Below, one piece after another: positions 50,845 to 59,102 of a stretch of DNA of 64,000 nucleotides. Under the pieces are notes generated by a model. That model saw nothing but the letters and a program-made list of their open reading frames with translations, ran no database searches and had not been told where the DNA came from. Origin of the DNA: Spirosoma luteum DSM 19990 (GTDB lineage: Bacteria > Bacteroidota > Bacteroidia > Cytophagales > Spirosomataceae); NCBI RefSeq assembly GCF_000374065.1, contig NZ_KB893313.1, forward strand, positions 1 through 64,000, given 5' to 3'. The stretch's first letter is position 1, and the number at the start of each line of letters is the position of its first letter. A program made the translations under genes and the position numbers.

Positions 50845-51639
50845 ATGATTAAAAAAGTAACCAGCCACTCTCTGCTGACAGCGCTAACAATGATAGTGCT
50901 GTTCAGTGGTGGGTTGGCAACGTCCTGCACTGCCCAGAAAAAGGCTGCTCAGACGAATGAGAAAGGCTTCGTTTCAATCTTCGATGGAAAAACGCTCAAC
51001 AACTGGAAAGGAGACCCTACCTACTGGCGCGTGGAAGACGGGACACTTACGGGAGAAATTACACCCAGCACCCTGCTCAAGACCAACTCATTCATCGTCT
51101 GGCAGGGTGGTGAACCCGCCGATTTCGAGTTTAAGGGTGAGTTTAAAATCACCAAAGACGGTAATTCAGGTATCAACTACCGCAGTGACCAGTTGACCGA
51201 TGTGCCGTATGCACTACGCGGCTACCAGGCCGATATCGACGGAAAAATCAACTACACGGGCCAGAATTACGAAGAACGCAAGCGGACGACCCTGGCGTAC
51301 CGGGGCCAGAAAACAACCATCCCACCCTATACGGGTGAGAATACGCCGGAAGCCGTTCGGGCCCACGTAAAACGGAACGCCTGGGATGGGCTAACCGTAA
51401 CTAGTTCACTCGGCAGTTCCGATTCGCTCAAGACGCTTATCAAAAGCGAAGACTGGAACACATTTCGTCTGGTTATCAAGGGTAACCACCTCCAGCATTA
51501 CATTAATGACGTACTGATGAGTGATGTGACTGACAACGATACGGTAAATGGCAAATCGAAAGGGTTGCTGGGCGTACAGGTTCACGTTGGTCCTCCCATG
51601 AAAGTACAGTACCGGAATTTGATGCTGAAGCAGATGTAG
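50845..51639 (+). CDS. DUF1080 protein (3-keto-glycoside hydrolase/lyase family)
   Basis: The 264-residue secreted protein has a signal peptide with a possible lipobox Cys (LATSCTAQ). The DUF1080 domain (about 43-262) shows FVSIFDGKTLNNWKGDPTYW, VEDGTLTGEITPS, FEFKGEFKITKDGNSGINYR and the closing beta-sandwich strands. Members of this family cleave glycosidic bonds of 3-keto-sugars, formed by prior oxidation. That fits the neighbouring dehydrogenase-like and Gfo/Idh/MocA genes. Substrate and hydrolase-versus-lyase mode are unknown. Confidence 0.9.
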   Translation: MIKKVTSHSLLTALTMIVLFSGGLATSCTAQKKAAQTNEKGFVSIFDGKTLNNWKGDPTYWRVEDGTLTGEITPSTLLKTNSFIVWQGGEPADFEFKGEFKITKDGNSGINYRSDQLTDVPYALRGYQADIDGKINYTGQNYEERKRTTLAYRGQKTTIPPYTGENTPEAVRAHVKRNAWDGLTVTSSLGSSDSLKTLIKSEDWNTFRLVIKGNHLQHYINDVLMSDVTDNDTVNGKSKGLLGVQVHVGPPMKVQYRNLMLKQM

Positions 51640-51640
51640 T

Positions 51641-51728
51641 TTCGGTTTGAGGTTTTTAGTTTACAGTTGGCTGACGCGTCAACATTTTTGCGTCAGCCAA
51701 CCGTAAACTAAAAACCTCAACCTATAAA
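51641..51728. repeat. GCTGACGC-type intergenic hairpin, copy 4
   Basis: The 30-bp arms (51648-51677 and 51690-51719; one mismatch) enclose a 12-nt loop. The stem runs TGAGGTTTTTAGTTTAC then GTTGGCTGACGC. It begins immediately after the DUF1080 stop, and the DUF4432 gene starts 29 nt beyond. Confidence 0.8.
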
Positions 51729-51756
51729 CCGAATACCCTAAACCCCTTACTAACCC

Positions 51757-52812
51757 TTGTCTCCACAACCCTGGCATAACAAAGTAACGAATGCGGCACA
51801 GGTTGGCGGTATTGAAACCGCCGTGCTGGATAATGGCACTGGCCGGGGTACCCGCATTGCCTGGATAAATACCGGAACGGGACTGCGTTATAAAGTGGTC
51901 CTTGACCGGGCCATGGACATTTCCGATGCCTTCTACAACCAGCACAGTCTGACCTGGCTAAGCCACACCGGCATCACATCGCCCGAACCGTTCTCTGACC
52001 GGGGAGCCGACTGGCTCCGTACGTTTGGCGGTGGCTTACTCACTACCTGCGGCCTCTCGCACGTGGGTGGTCCCGAACAGGATGCTTATGGTGAACGGGG
52101 ACTGCATGGACAAATCAGCAACAGTCCGGCCGAGTTAGAGTCCATTATCCAACCCGACCTCCTGACGGGTAAACTGGATATGAGTATTACCGGACGGATA
52201 AAAGAAACCAAAATTTTCGGCCCCAGTCTGGAACTGAAACGAACCCTGTCCGGCGTACTGGGGCAACCCATTATCCGGATTCGCGATGAGGTGACCAATC
52301 GGGGTAACACCACGGTACCGCACATGCTGCTGTACCATTTTAATTTCGGCTGGCCTTTTGTGGACGAAGGAACCCGTTTTGTGTGGCGGGGCAACTGGCA
52401 GGCACGCGAGGGCGGCATCAACAACCAGATTTTCCGGGATGGGTATGACTTTAAAACCTGTCCGGCCCCGTTGAACAGCCATAGCGGCACGGGCGAAGCT
52501 GTAGCGTTTATTGATGTTGCCCACGATGGTATGGGGCAATGTACGGTTGGCCTGTACAACGCCAAACTCGGGCTGGCCGTCTCGATGCGCTTTCAGAAAG
52601 CCCAGTTGCCCTGGCTCACCAACTGGCAGCACTGGGGAAAAGGTGAGTACGTCACCGGTCTTGAACCCGGCACCCATCCCCCTATTGGACAGGCTAAAGC
52701 AAGGGAACAGAATACCCTGCTATTTCTGGAGCCGGGCCAAACCCGAACCTACGACCTGGAACTGGAAGTATTGACGGATGAAACAGTAATTGACAGAATA
52801 TTGAAAGTATAG
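51757..52812 (+). CDS. DUF4432 / aldose 1-epimerase-like protein
   Basis: The 351-residue protein starts at a TTG; there is no earlier in-frame ATG and the first internal one is too late. Family features are the beta-sandwich fold of galactose mutarotase relatives: RTFGGGLLTTCGLSHVGGP, RTLSGVLGQPIIRIRDEVTNRG, the HMLLYHFNFGWPFVD block and GLEPGTHPPIGQAKAREQNT. DUF4432 proteins are thought to bind or epimerise sugars. It has no signal peptide, so it is probably cytoplasmic. It lies 19 nt before the cupin gene. Confidence 0.88.
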   Translation: MSPQPWHNKVTNAAQVGGIETAVLDNGTGRGTRIAWINTGTGLRYKVVLDRAMDISDAFYNQHSLTWLSHTGITSPEPFSDRGADWLRTFGGGLLTTCGLSHVGGPEQDAYGERGLHGQISNSPAELESIIQPDLLTGKLDMSITGRIKETKIFGPSLELKRTLSGVLGQPIIRIRDEVTNRGNTTVPHMLLYHFNFGWPFVDEGTRFVWRGNWQAREGGINNQIFRDGYDFKTCPAPLNSHSGTGEAVAFIDVAHDGMGQCTVGLYNAKLGLAVSMRFQKAQLPWLTNWQHWGKGEYVTGLEPGTHPPIGQAKAREQNTLLFLEPGQTRTYDLELEVLTDETVIDRILKV

Positions 52813-52831
52813 TGGCTTAATCGATTTATTC

Positions 52832-54055
52832 ATGGAAACAACCTCAGCAGTAAGCGTAGCCGAAAAGGCATTGGAAAAGGGAAACGGTATTTTGCGGCTC
52901 ACCCCAACCTGGGTGCCCCGGTCGTTCTGCGTACCGGGTCGACGTATTAAGCTCCATCCCGATGATTATTATGTGTTGGGTGGCGAACGCGGTGGTATCG
53001 ACGAACGCTGGTTCTCGTCTACCACCCCCGCCAAAAATGGCCCCTTAACCGGCGAAAACGAAGGATTGAGCCATGTCGTTTTTGACGATGAGGGCAATGA
53101 AGTCCAGTTTTTGCTCAAAGATGCTATCGATGAACTAAAGGGCGAATTGATTGGCGACCGGCTCTGGAATGAATACGGTGCATGGCCTATGTACTCCAAG
53201 TTTTTCGATAACATGGGACCGTTGCCCCACCACCTGCACCACAACGACGAGCAAGCCGCGCTGATTGGGCAGTTGGGCAAACCGGAAGCGTATTATTTCC
53301 CCCCTCAGGTCAATAACCACGGGGGCGATTTTCCGTACACATTTATCGGGATTGCCCCCGGCACCACCAAAGAGCAAATCAAGGAGTGCCTACAAAATTT
53401 CACCAAAGGCGATAACAAAATTACCAATTACTCTTCGGCGTTTCGGCTCGAACCCGGCACGGGCTGGGATGTTCCACCGGGTCTGCTCCACGCACCGGGT
53501 AGTCTGTGTACGTATGAACCGCAGAAAGCCTCCGACGTTTTTGCCATGTACCAGTCGCTGGTGAACGAGGCAATCATTCCGGAAGAGTTATTGTGGAATG
53601 GGACCCCAAAAGACCGAATGGGCGATTACGACCAGCTCATGGAAGCCATCGACTGGGAACTCAATACCGACCCGCAGATGATGGCAAACCGATTCATGGC
53701 GCCTAAACCCGTTCGGGACGAGGCCGAAATGAAAGCGGCCGGTTACCGTGAAGTGTGGGTCTGCTATAAGTCTGATGCGTTCAGTGCCAAGGAATTAACC
53801 GTGATGCCCGGCCAGACCGTTACCATCAAAGACAGTGCCGCTTATGGCCTGATCATGATGCAGGGACACGGCAAAATGGGCGTGTGGGACATCGAAACAC
53901 CCGCCCTGATTCGCTACGGACAGTTAACGAACGACGAGTTTTTCGTGAGTGAGAAAGCGGCTACGGAAGGGGTTACAATCGTGAATCACTCCACCACCGA
54001 CCCCATCGTGATGCTCAAGCATTTTGGCCCGGCAAATCCAGAACTCAGTTTATAA
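52832..54055 (+). CDS. cupin-type sugar isomerase-like protein
   Basis: The 407-residue protein resembles class I mannose-6-phosphate isomerase-like cupins. A metal-binding motif is visible as PHHLHHND (about 129-136), with NNHGGDFPYTFIGI and GWDVPPGLLHAPGSL in the same barrel. A second cupin-like half (YREVWVCYKSDAFSAKELTVMPGQTVTI) ends the protein. It has no signal peptide. The sugar and reaction are not established; a ketose/aldose isomerisation of the imported product is likely from context. Confidence 0.8.
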   Translation: METTSAVSVAEKALEKGNGILRLTPTWVPRSFCVPGRRIKLHPDDYYVLGGERGGIDERWFSSTTPAKNGPLTGENEGLSHVVFDDEGNEVQFLLKDAIDELKGELIGDRLWNEYGAWPMYSKFFDNMGPLPHHLHHNDEQAALIGQLGKPEAYYFPPQVNNHGGDFPYTFIGIAPGTTKEQIKECLQNFTKGDNKITNYSSAFRLEPGTGWDVPPGLLHAPGSLCTYEPQKASDVFAMYQSLVNEAIIPEELLWNGTPKDRMGDYDQLMEAIDWELNTDPQMMANRFMAPKPVRDEAEMKAAGYREVWVCYKSDAFSAKELTVMPGQTVTIKDSAAYGLIMMQGHGKMGVWDIETPALIRYGQLTNDEFFVSEKAATEGVTIVNHSTTDPIVMLKHFGPANPELSL

Positions 54056-54148
54056 TTTACGGTATTCGGTTTGAAGTTCTCGGTTGGCTGACGCACACTA
54101 ATTCCTGATGCTTCAGCCAACTGAAAGCCTCAAACCGAATACCGTAAA
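54056..54148. repeat. GCTGACGC-type intergenic hairpin, copy 5
   Basis: Arms of 39 nt (54056-54094 and 54110-54148) carry several mismatches around a 15-nt loop. The inner core is GGTTGGCTGACGC, with GCTTCAGCCAAC on the other side. The outer words TTTACGGTATTCGGTTTGA are perfect. It fills the gap before the TIM-barrel gene. Confidence 0.75.
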
Positions 54149-54170
54149 CTAATAACCATAAACCATAACT

Positions 54171-55193
54171 ATGAATAATTACCCCAAACTCCACAACGCC
54201 ATGTGGCCGGGTGTGGTGGGCAAAGGCCCCGATTCCGAACCGGTTGTTGGCTTCGACAAAATGCTGGAAATGACCGCTGCGGCTGAAGTCGATGGCGTAA
54301 AATTCGATGGCGTCGATTTAGCACTATTTGAGCATATCGATGTCAATCTGTCGGATGATGATATTAAAAAACTGGCCGACAAAGTAGGAGGCCACGGCCT
54401 GAAAATTGGCTCGCTGGTAGCCCCCATCTGGGGTGGCCCGGTGCTGGGCTCCGACGATGACCGGAAAACGTTTATCGATATGGTGCGAAAATCGTGTCAT
54501 ATCGGCCAGAAACTGACCGAATTCGGCATTCGTCCCAGTGGCGTGGTTCGTATCGACTCCGCCAGTTCTCCGCACCAGTGGGATGCAGACCCGGCTGGCA
54601 GCACTAAACTCATTGCCCAGACCTTTCGCGAAGCCTGCGACGTAGCCGCCGAATACGGCGAGAAACTGGCCGCCGAAGGTGAGATTTGCTGGGGAGGTAT
54701 GCACAGTTGGAAAACCATGCTGGAAACGATGGAAGCCGTTGACCGGCCCAACATGGGTTTTCAGGCCGATATGGCGCATACCCTGCTGTATACCCTGGGC
54801 TACAACCGCGAGCAGGACCGTATTCTGCCACCCGACTTCGACTGGAACGACCGCAAAACGCTGGAAGAAGCCCTCGTCACCATCACGAATGCCCTGCGCC
54901 CCTGGACCAGCGACTTTCACGTGGCCCAAAACGACGGAACTGTATTTGGCTCCGGCTCGCACGATAAAACGGGACGGCACTGCCAGGCACTAGACCCCAA
55001 CGGAAAACTCGATGTGGTTCACGATGCGGGCTACTGGCTGCGCGACGAGAATGGAAAGCTCACTAAAGCCTTCAAACACATTTGCTGGGACGGCTGTATG
55101 TTCCCGAATGACGTGATGACTAATCAACAGACCTGGAACGACATCCTGGCAACCATGATCAAAGTCCGCGAAGCCCACGGCTGGAGTGAATAA
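54171..55193 (+). CDS. sugar phosphate isomerase/epimerase (xylose isomerase-like TIM barrel)
   Basis: The 340-residue cytoplasmic TIM-barrel protein has acidic/His metal-binding segments typical of the family: GVKFDGVDLALFEH, GEICWGGMHSWKTM, MGFQADMAHTLL and SDFHVAQNDGTVFGSGSHD. Homologues next to DUF1080 and Gfo/Idh genes act on keto-sugars or as hydratases or epimerases. The exact substrate is unknown. It precedes the oxidoreductase gene by 128 nt, a gap filled by another repeat. Confidence 0.87.
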   Translation: MNNYPKLHNAMWPGVVGKGPDSEPVVGFDKMLEMTAAAEVDGVKFDGVDLALFEHIDVNLSDDDIKKLADKVGGHGLKIGSLVAPIWGGPVLGSDDDRKTFIDMVRKSCHIGQKLTEFGIRPSGVVRIDSASSPHQWDADPAGSTKLIAQTFREACDVAAEYGEKLAAEGEICWGGMHSWKTMLETMEAVDRPNMGFQADMAHTLLYTLGYNREQDRILPPDFDWNDRKTLEEALVTITNALRPWTSDFHVAQNDGTVFGSGSHDKTGRHCQALDPNGKLDVVHDAGYWLRDENGKLTKAFKHICWDGCMFPNDVMTNQQTWNDILATMIKVREAHGWSE

Positions 55194-55197
55194 CAAC

Positions 55198-55300
55198 GTA
55201 GAGACCGGTACGCCGGTGCGGCAATACCTTGCGTCTCATGTCCGGATGGGTTTGTTTCGACATTGCTGTCGCGAATGAGACGCAAATATGCGTCTCTACC
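55198..55300. repeat. GTAGAGACGCAA-type imperfect palindrome
   Basis: The left side GTAGAGAC ... TTGCGTCTCAT (55198-55239) is mirrored by ATGAGACGCAA ... GCGTCTCTAC (to 55299), with inner symmetry near CCGGTACGCCGG. Similar GAGACGCAA words are known from memory to recur between genes in Bacteroidota. It separates the TIM-barrel and oxidoreductase genes. Confidence 0.7.
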
Positions 55301-55321
55301 TATAATCTCAATCAAACAGAA

Positions 55322-56494
55322 ATGACCTCTAAAAAAGAACTACGCATTGGTCTGATCGGTACCGGATTTATGGGCCGGACACACTCCAATGGCTATAATC
55401 GCGTACCAAACTTTTTCCCTGACCTGGCGTACAAGCCCGTCCTGAAAACCGTTTGTTCCCGTAATGCCGAAAAGGTGCAGGCTTTTGCCGATCAGTGGGG
55501 CTACGAATCCATCGAGACTGACTGGAAAGCCGTTATTGCGCGGGATGATATTGACGCCGTCGATATTTGTACACCCAACGACACCCACGCCGAAATTGCC
55601 ATTGCTGCCGCCCAGGCGGGTAAAATGATTCTGTGCGAAAAACCCATTGCCCGCAATATGGAAGAAGGGCAACGCATGGTGGATGCTGCCGGGAAAGCGG
55701 GCGTGAACACAACAGTCTGGTACAACTACCGCCGTATTCCGGCGGTTACACTGGCCAAACAGATTATTGATTCGGGTAAGCTGGGCAGGATATTTCATTA
55801 CCGGGCTAATTTCCTTCAGGACTGGACCATCAACGCCGATGTACCCCAGGGGGGCGCTGGCACCTGGCGTATGGATGTTGAAGCGGCCGGTTCGGGCGTG
55901 ACCGGCGATTTGCTGGCGCACTGCATCGACACCGCCATGTGGCTCAATGGAGCCATCACGGATGTGTCGGCGGTAACGGAAACGTTCGTTAAAGAACGTA
56001 TGCACGCACTAACCGGCAAAGTACAGCCGGTCGGTATCGACGATGCCTGTATTTTCCACTGTCACTTTGCAAATGGGTCACTTGGTCTGTTTGAATCGAC
56101 GCGCTACGCCCGTGGCCACAAGGCGCTGTATACGCTTGAAATCAACGGCGAAAATGCCTCCATCCGGTGGGACCTGCACGACCTCAACCGGCTCGAATAC
56201 TACGATTACTCCGATGAGGGAATCGTGCGGGGCTGGCGGTCCATCCACGTAACCGATGGCGACCAGCCTTATATGGATAAGTGGTGGGTGCCGGGTCTGG
56301 GCATTGGTTATGAGCATAGCTTTATCCATCAGGTGGCTGACTTCCTGAAAAGCCTTGAAACTGGCGAACCCTGCTCGCCTACCTTTCAGGATGCGCTGGA
56401 GACCCAAAAAGTATGCGAAGCGGTTATTGACTCCGCTAACTCGAGAAGCTGGCGGGATACGGGCGTTGAGTCATTTGCCGGTTTCAATCCTTAA
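55322..56494 (+). CDS. Gfo/Idh/MocA-family oxidoreductase
   Basis: This NAD(P)-dependent sugar oxidoreductase has 390 residues from the ATG at 55322 (MTSKKELRIGLIGTGFMG); the open frame further upstream is only the preceding repeat. The Rossmann motif is GLIGTGFMGRTHSNG and the family EKP motif is LCEKPIAR (about residue 107). The C-terminal substrate domain includes DLLAHCIDTAMWLNGAI. No Tat signal is present, so it is cytoplasmic. It may make or reduce a 3-keto sugar. A hairpin follows. Confidence 0.93.
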   Translation: MTSKKELRIGLIGTGFMGRTHSNGYNRVPNFFPDLAYKPVLKTVCSRNAEKVQAFADQWGYESIETDWKAVIARDDIDAVDICTPNDTHAEIAIAAAQAGKMILCEKPIARNMEEGQRMVDAAGKAGVNTTVWYNYRRIPAVTLAKQIIDSGKLGRIFHYRANFLQDWTINADVPQGGAGTWRMDVEAAGSGVTGDLLAHCIDTAMWLNGAITDVSAVTETFVKERMHALTGKVQPVGIDDACIFHCHFANGSLGLFESTRYARGHKALYTLEINGENASIRWDLHDLNRLEYYDYSDEGIVRGWRSIHVTDGDQPYMDKWWVPGLGIGYEHSFIHQVADFLKSLETGEPCSPTFQDALETQKVCEAVIDSANSRSWRDTGVESFAGFNP

Positions 56495-56516
56495 GTTGCT
56501 CTTTCCTTTGCCTGTT

Positions 56517-56552
56517 CAACTGCCAGCCCTGCCCCTGCGGGACTGGCAGTTG
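56517..56552 (+). terminator. hairpin between oxidoreductase and ABC-transporter genes
   Basis: CAACTGCCAG.CC pairs with GG.CTGGCAGTTG with one mismatch around a 10-nt loop, 23 nt after the stop. It separates the catabolic genes from the transporter genes. Confidence 0.65.
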
Positions 56553-56584
56553 CTAATTTAGCCCGTCGACGTTTTCTTTGCTCC

Positions 56585-58081
56585 ATGATTCCACAGCCCT
56601 ACATGCTGGAAGTAACTGACCTTACGAAAACATTTTCGGGCGTTGTAGCCCTGGATGCGGTTCAGTTGCGCGTGCGGCCGGGCGAAGTGCATGCCCTCAT
56701 GGGTGAAAACGGCGCGGGAAAATCGACGTTTATGAAGTTACTCATCGGGCTGCTCACACCCGATTCGGGCGAAATCCTGTTTGAAGGCATCAGCCTAAAA
56801 GCGGCTAACGTCCACGAGGTGCTGAAAAAAGGCATCTCCATGATTCACCAGGAAATGCTGAATGTGCCGGAGTTGACTGTAGCGCAGAATATCTTCCTGG
56901 GTCGGGAAACAACCGGTGGTCTCTTCCGCTGGCTCGACGACAGTGTCCGCAACAAACAGGCGGCAGCGCTACTGGCACACCTGGGCGTTTCAATCCCGCC
57001 CGATGCCAGAATGAAGCACCTGAGCGTGGCCGAAATGCAGATGGTCGAGATTGCCAAAGCAATTTCCAATGATGTGAAGGTGCTGATTATGGATGAGCCT
57101 ACCTCTGCCCTGGCCGATGCCGAAGTGACAATCCTCTTCGGTATCATCCGCGAACTGACCCAGAAAGGCGTAGCCGTCATTTATATCTCGCACAAGATGG
57201 ATGAGATATTCACCATCGCCGACACTATCACGGTATTGCGCGACGGTCAGTACATTGGCACTTATCCCGCCACCGAGCTGACTGAAAATAGCCTGATAAA
57301 GTTGATGGTTGGCCGTGAACTGGACCGGCTATTTCCCGAATCGACCACACAGCCGGGCGTGGAGGTGCTATCCGTACAGCACCTTAGTCGGAAGGGGGCC
57401 TTTTCGGACATTAACTTCGCCGTTCATGCTGGTGAAGTGCTGGGACTGGCCGGGTTGATGGGTGCCGGACGAACGGAGGTTGCCCGCGCCATTTACGGAT
57501 TAGACTCTATTCAATCGGGCGAAATTCACCTGAAAGGCCAGCCGATAACCATAAAATCGCCACAGGATGCCATCCGGCAGGGTATCGGCTACGTGAGTGA
57601 AGACCGTAAGCAACTGGGTCTGATTCCGGCTCTCTCGGTCAAGTATAATATTACGCTGGGCAACTTATCGACTTATGCGGACGGTGGGTTTATTCGCAGT
57701 CAGCGCGAGTCAACGGCGGCTGTTGATGTAATGGCTGGTTTACGCATAAAAGCGGCCGGTCCCGACCAGCCGGTGGTTTACCTGAGCGGGGGTAATCAAC
57801 AGAAAGTCGTTATCGGGAAAGTACTACAGGCTAACCCGGCTGTAGTGATACTGGATGAGCCAACCCGGGGTATCGACATTGGTGCCAAGTCGGAGATTTA
57901 CAAACTGATTCATGAATTGAAGGCGTCGGGAATCGCCATTATCCTGATTTCATCCGAACTTCCCGAACTACTCGGTCTCAGCGACCGGATAGTGGTGCTG
58001 GCCAAAGGCAAGCAGACGGCACTCCTTTCAAAAAAGGAAGCTACCCAGGAAACAATCATGCGCTACGCCATGCAGCCTTAA
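56585..58081 (+). CDS. sugar ABC transporter ATPase (RbsA-type)
   Basis: The 498-residue protein has two fused ATP-binding halves, as in RbsA/MglA. The first has Walker A GENGAGKSTFMK (about residue 40), signature LSVAEMQMVEIAKA and Walker B LIMDEPTSAL. The second has a degenerate P-loop (GLMGAGRTEVARAIYG), signature LSGGNQQKVVIGKVL and LDEPTRGIDIG. It powers import of a monosaccharide. The permease gene follows after 24 nt and the binding-protein gene after that. Confidence 0.95.
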   Translation: MIPQPYMLEVTDLTKTFSGVVALDAVQLRVRPGEVHALMGENGAGKSTFMKLLIGLLTPDSGEILFEGISLKAANVHEVLKKGISMIHQEMLNVPELTVAQNIFLGRETTGGLFRWLDDSVRNKQAAALLAHLGVSIPPDARMKHLSVAEMQMVEIAKAISNDVKVLIMDEPTSALADAEVTILFGIIRELTQKGVAVIYISHKMDEIFTIADTITVLRDGQYIGTYPATELTENSLIKLMVGRELDRLFPESTTQPGVEVLSVQHLSRKGAFSDINFAVHAGEVLGLAGLMGAGRTEVARAIYGLDSIQSGEIHLKGQPITIKSPQDAIRQGIGYVSEDRKQLGLIPALSVKYNITLGNLSTYADGGFIRSQRESTAAVDVMAGLRIKAAGPDQPVVYLSGGNQQKVVIGKVLQANPAVVILDEPTRGIDIGAKSEIYKLIHELKASGIAIILISSELPELLGLSDRIVVLAKGKQTALLSKKEATQETIMRYAMQP

Positions 58082-58105
58082 CCCACTACGATTTTACCCA
58101 TAACG

Positions 58106-59080
58106 ATGAATACTAGTTTTACGCAGGTTACACAATCAACAAAAACCCGTTTTGGGCGGTTGGGGCAATATGGTCTGCTGATTGCCTTTGTGGGCATCTG
58201 CCTGATACTCTCGCTGACGACGCCCCGCTTTTTTACCGTGCAAAACCTGATGATTATCGTCACGCAGGTTTCCATAAATGCCCTGCTCGCCTTTGGCGTT
58301 ACGTTTATCATCATTACGGGCGGCATTGATTTGTCCATCGGTTCTATGGTAGCCGTCACGGGGGTAGCGGCCGCGTCTTTTGCGCACCCCGACACCTACC
58401 CGGTGGTGGTTCCGGTCCTGATTGGTCTGCTGGCCGGGCTTTTCTTCGGGGCGTTCAACGGTTTCGTCATCACTCGCAGCCACGTTCCGCCCTTTATCGT
58501 TACGCTGGGTACTATGACCATTGGGCGGGGGCTGGCCCTGATTCTGAGCAAGGGTCGGCCCGTATCCAACCTGTCGGACTCATTCAACTTCATCGGCGGG
58601 GGTAAAATCCTGGGGGTACCAACGCTTATCCTCATCCTGGTTGTAGCGTTTATCGGTTGCTCTATCCTGCTCAAAAAGACCGTTATTGGTAGATATATGT
58701 ACGCCGTTGGCGGAAACGAACAGGCTGCTCGGGCGTCGGGCATTCCCATTGGGCGGGTAAAAATGATCGTTTACACGCTTGGCGGACTACTGGCGGCCTT
58801 AGCCGGCATTTTGCTTACCTCCCGTATCACCACCGGGCAGCCCAATGCCGGGCAGGGCTTTGAACTAGACGCCATTGCGGCCGCCATCATTGGCGGTACC
58901 AGTACCTCGGGCGGCACCGGCACCATGACGGGAACCCTACTCGGTGCGCTGCTCATCGGGGTTATCAGCAACGGGCTGGACCTGCTCAACGTAACCTCGT
59001 ATTATCAGGAGGTGGTAATGGGCGCCATCATCATCGGGGCTGTCGTGCTGGACAGTATGAACCGAACCAACAAAAACTAA
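58106..59080 (+). CDS. sugar ABC transporter permease (RbsC-type)
   Basis: The 324-residue inner-membrane protein has about eight to ten helices. Family blocks are FIIITGGIDLSIGSMVAVTG, FNGFVITRSHVPPFIVTLGTM and GVISNGLDLLNVTSYYQEVV. It forms the channel for the ATPase encoded upstream. Binding to ribose-like sugars is inferred from family similarity only. Confidence 0.95.
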   Translation: MNTSFTQVTQSTKTRFGRLGQYGLLIAFVGICLILSLTTPRFFTVQNLMIIVTQVSINALLAFGVTFIIITGGIDLSIGSMVAVTGVAAASFAHPDTYPVVVPVLIGLLAGLFFGAFNGFVITRSHVPPFIVTLGTMTIGRGLALILSKGRPVSNLSDSFNFIGGGKILGVPTLILILVVAFIGCSILLKKTVIGRYMYAVGGNEQAARASGIPIGRVKMIVYTLGGLLAALAGILLTSRITTGQPNAGQGFELDAIAAAIIGGTSTSGGTGTMTGTLLGALLIGVISNGLDLLNVTSYYQEVVMGAIIIGAVVLDSMNRTNKN

Positions 59081-59102
59081 GTATTTTTCTCCCTCCGTTT
59101 GT

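Noticed and set aside
19908..54148. The GCTGACGC hairpins as a CRISPR array
   Set aside because: The copies are separated by genes, have no regular spacers and there are no cas genes.
55340..56005. 221-codon frame antisense to the Gfo/Idh/MocA gene
   Set aside because: The Rossmann and EKP motifs on the plus strand identify the real gene.
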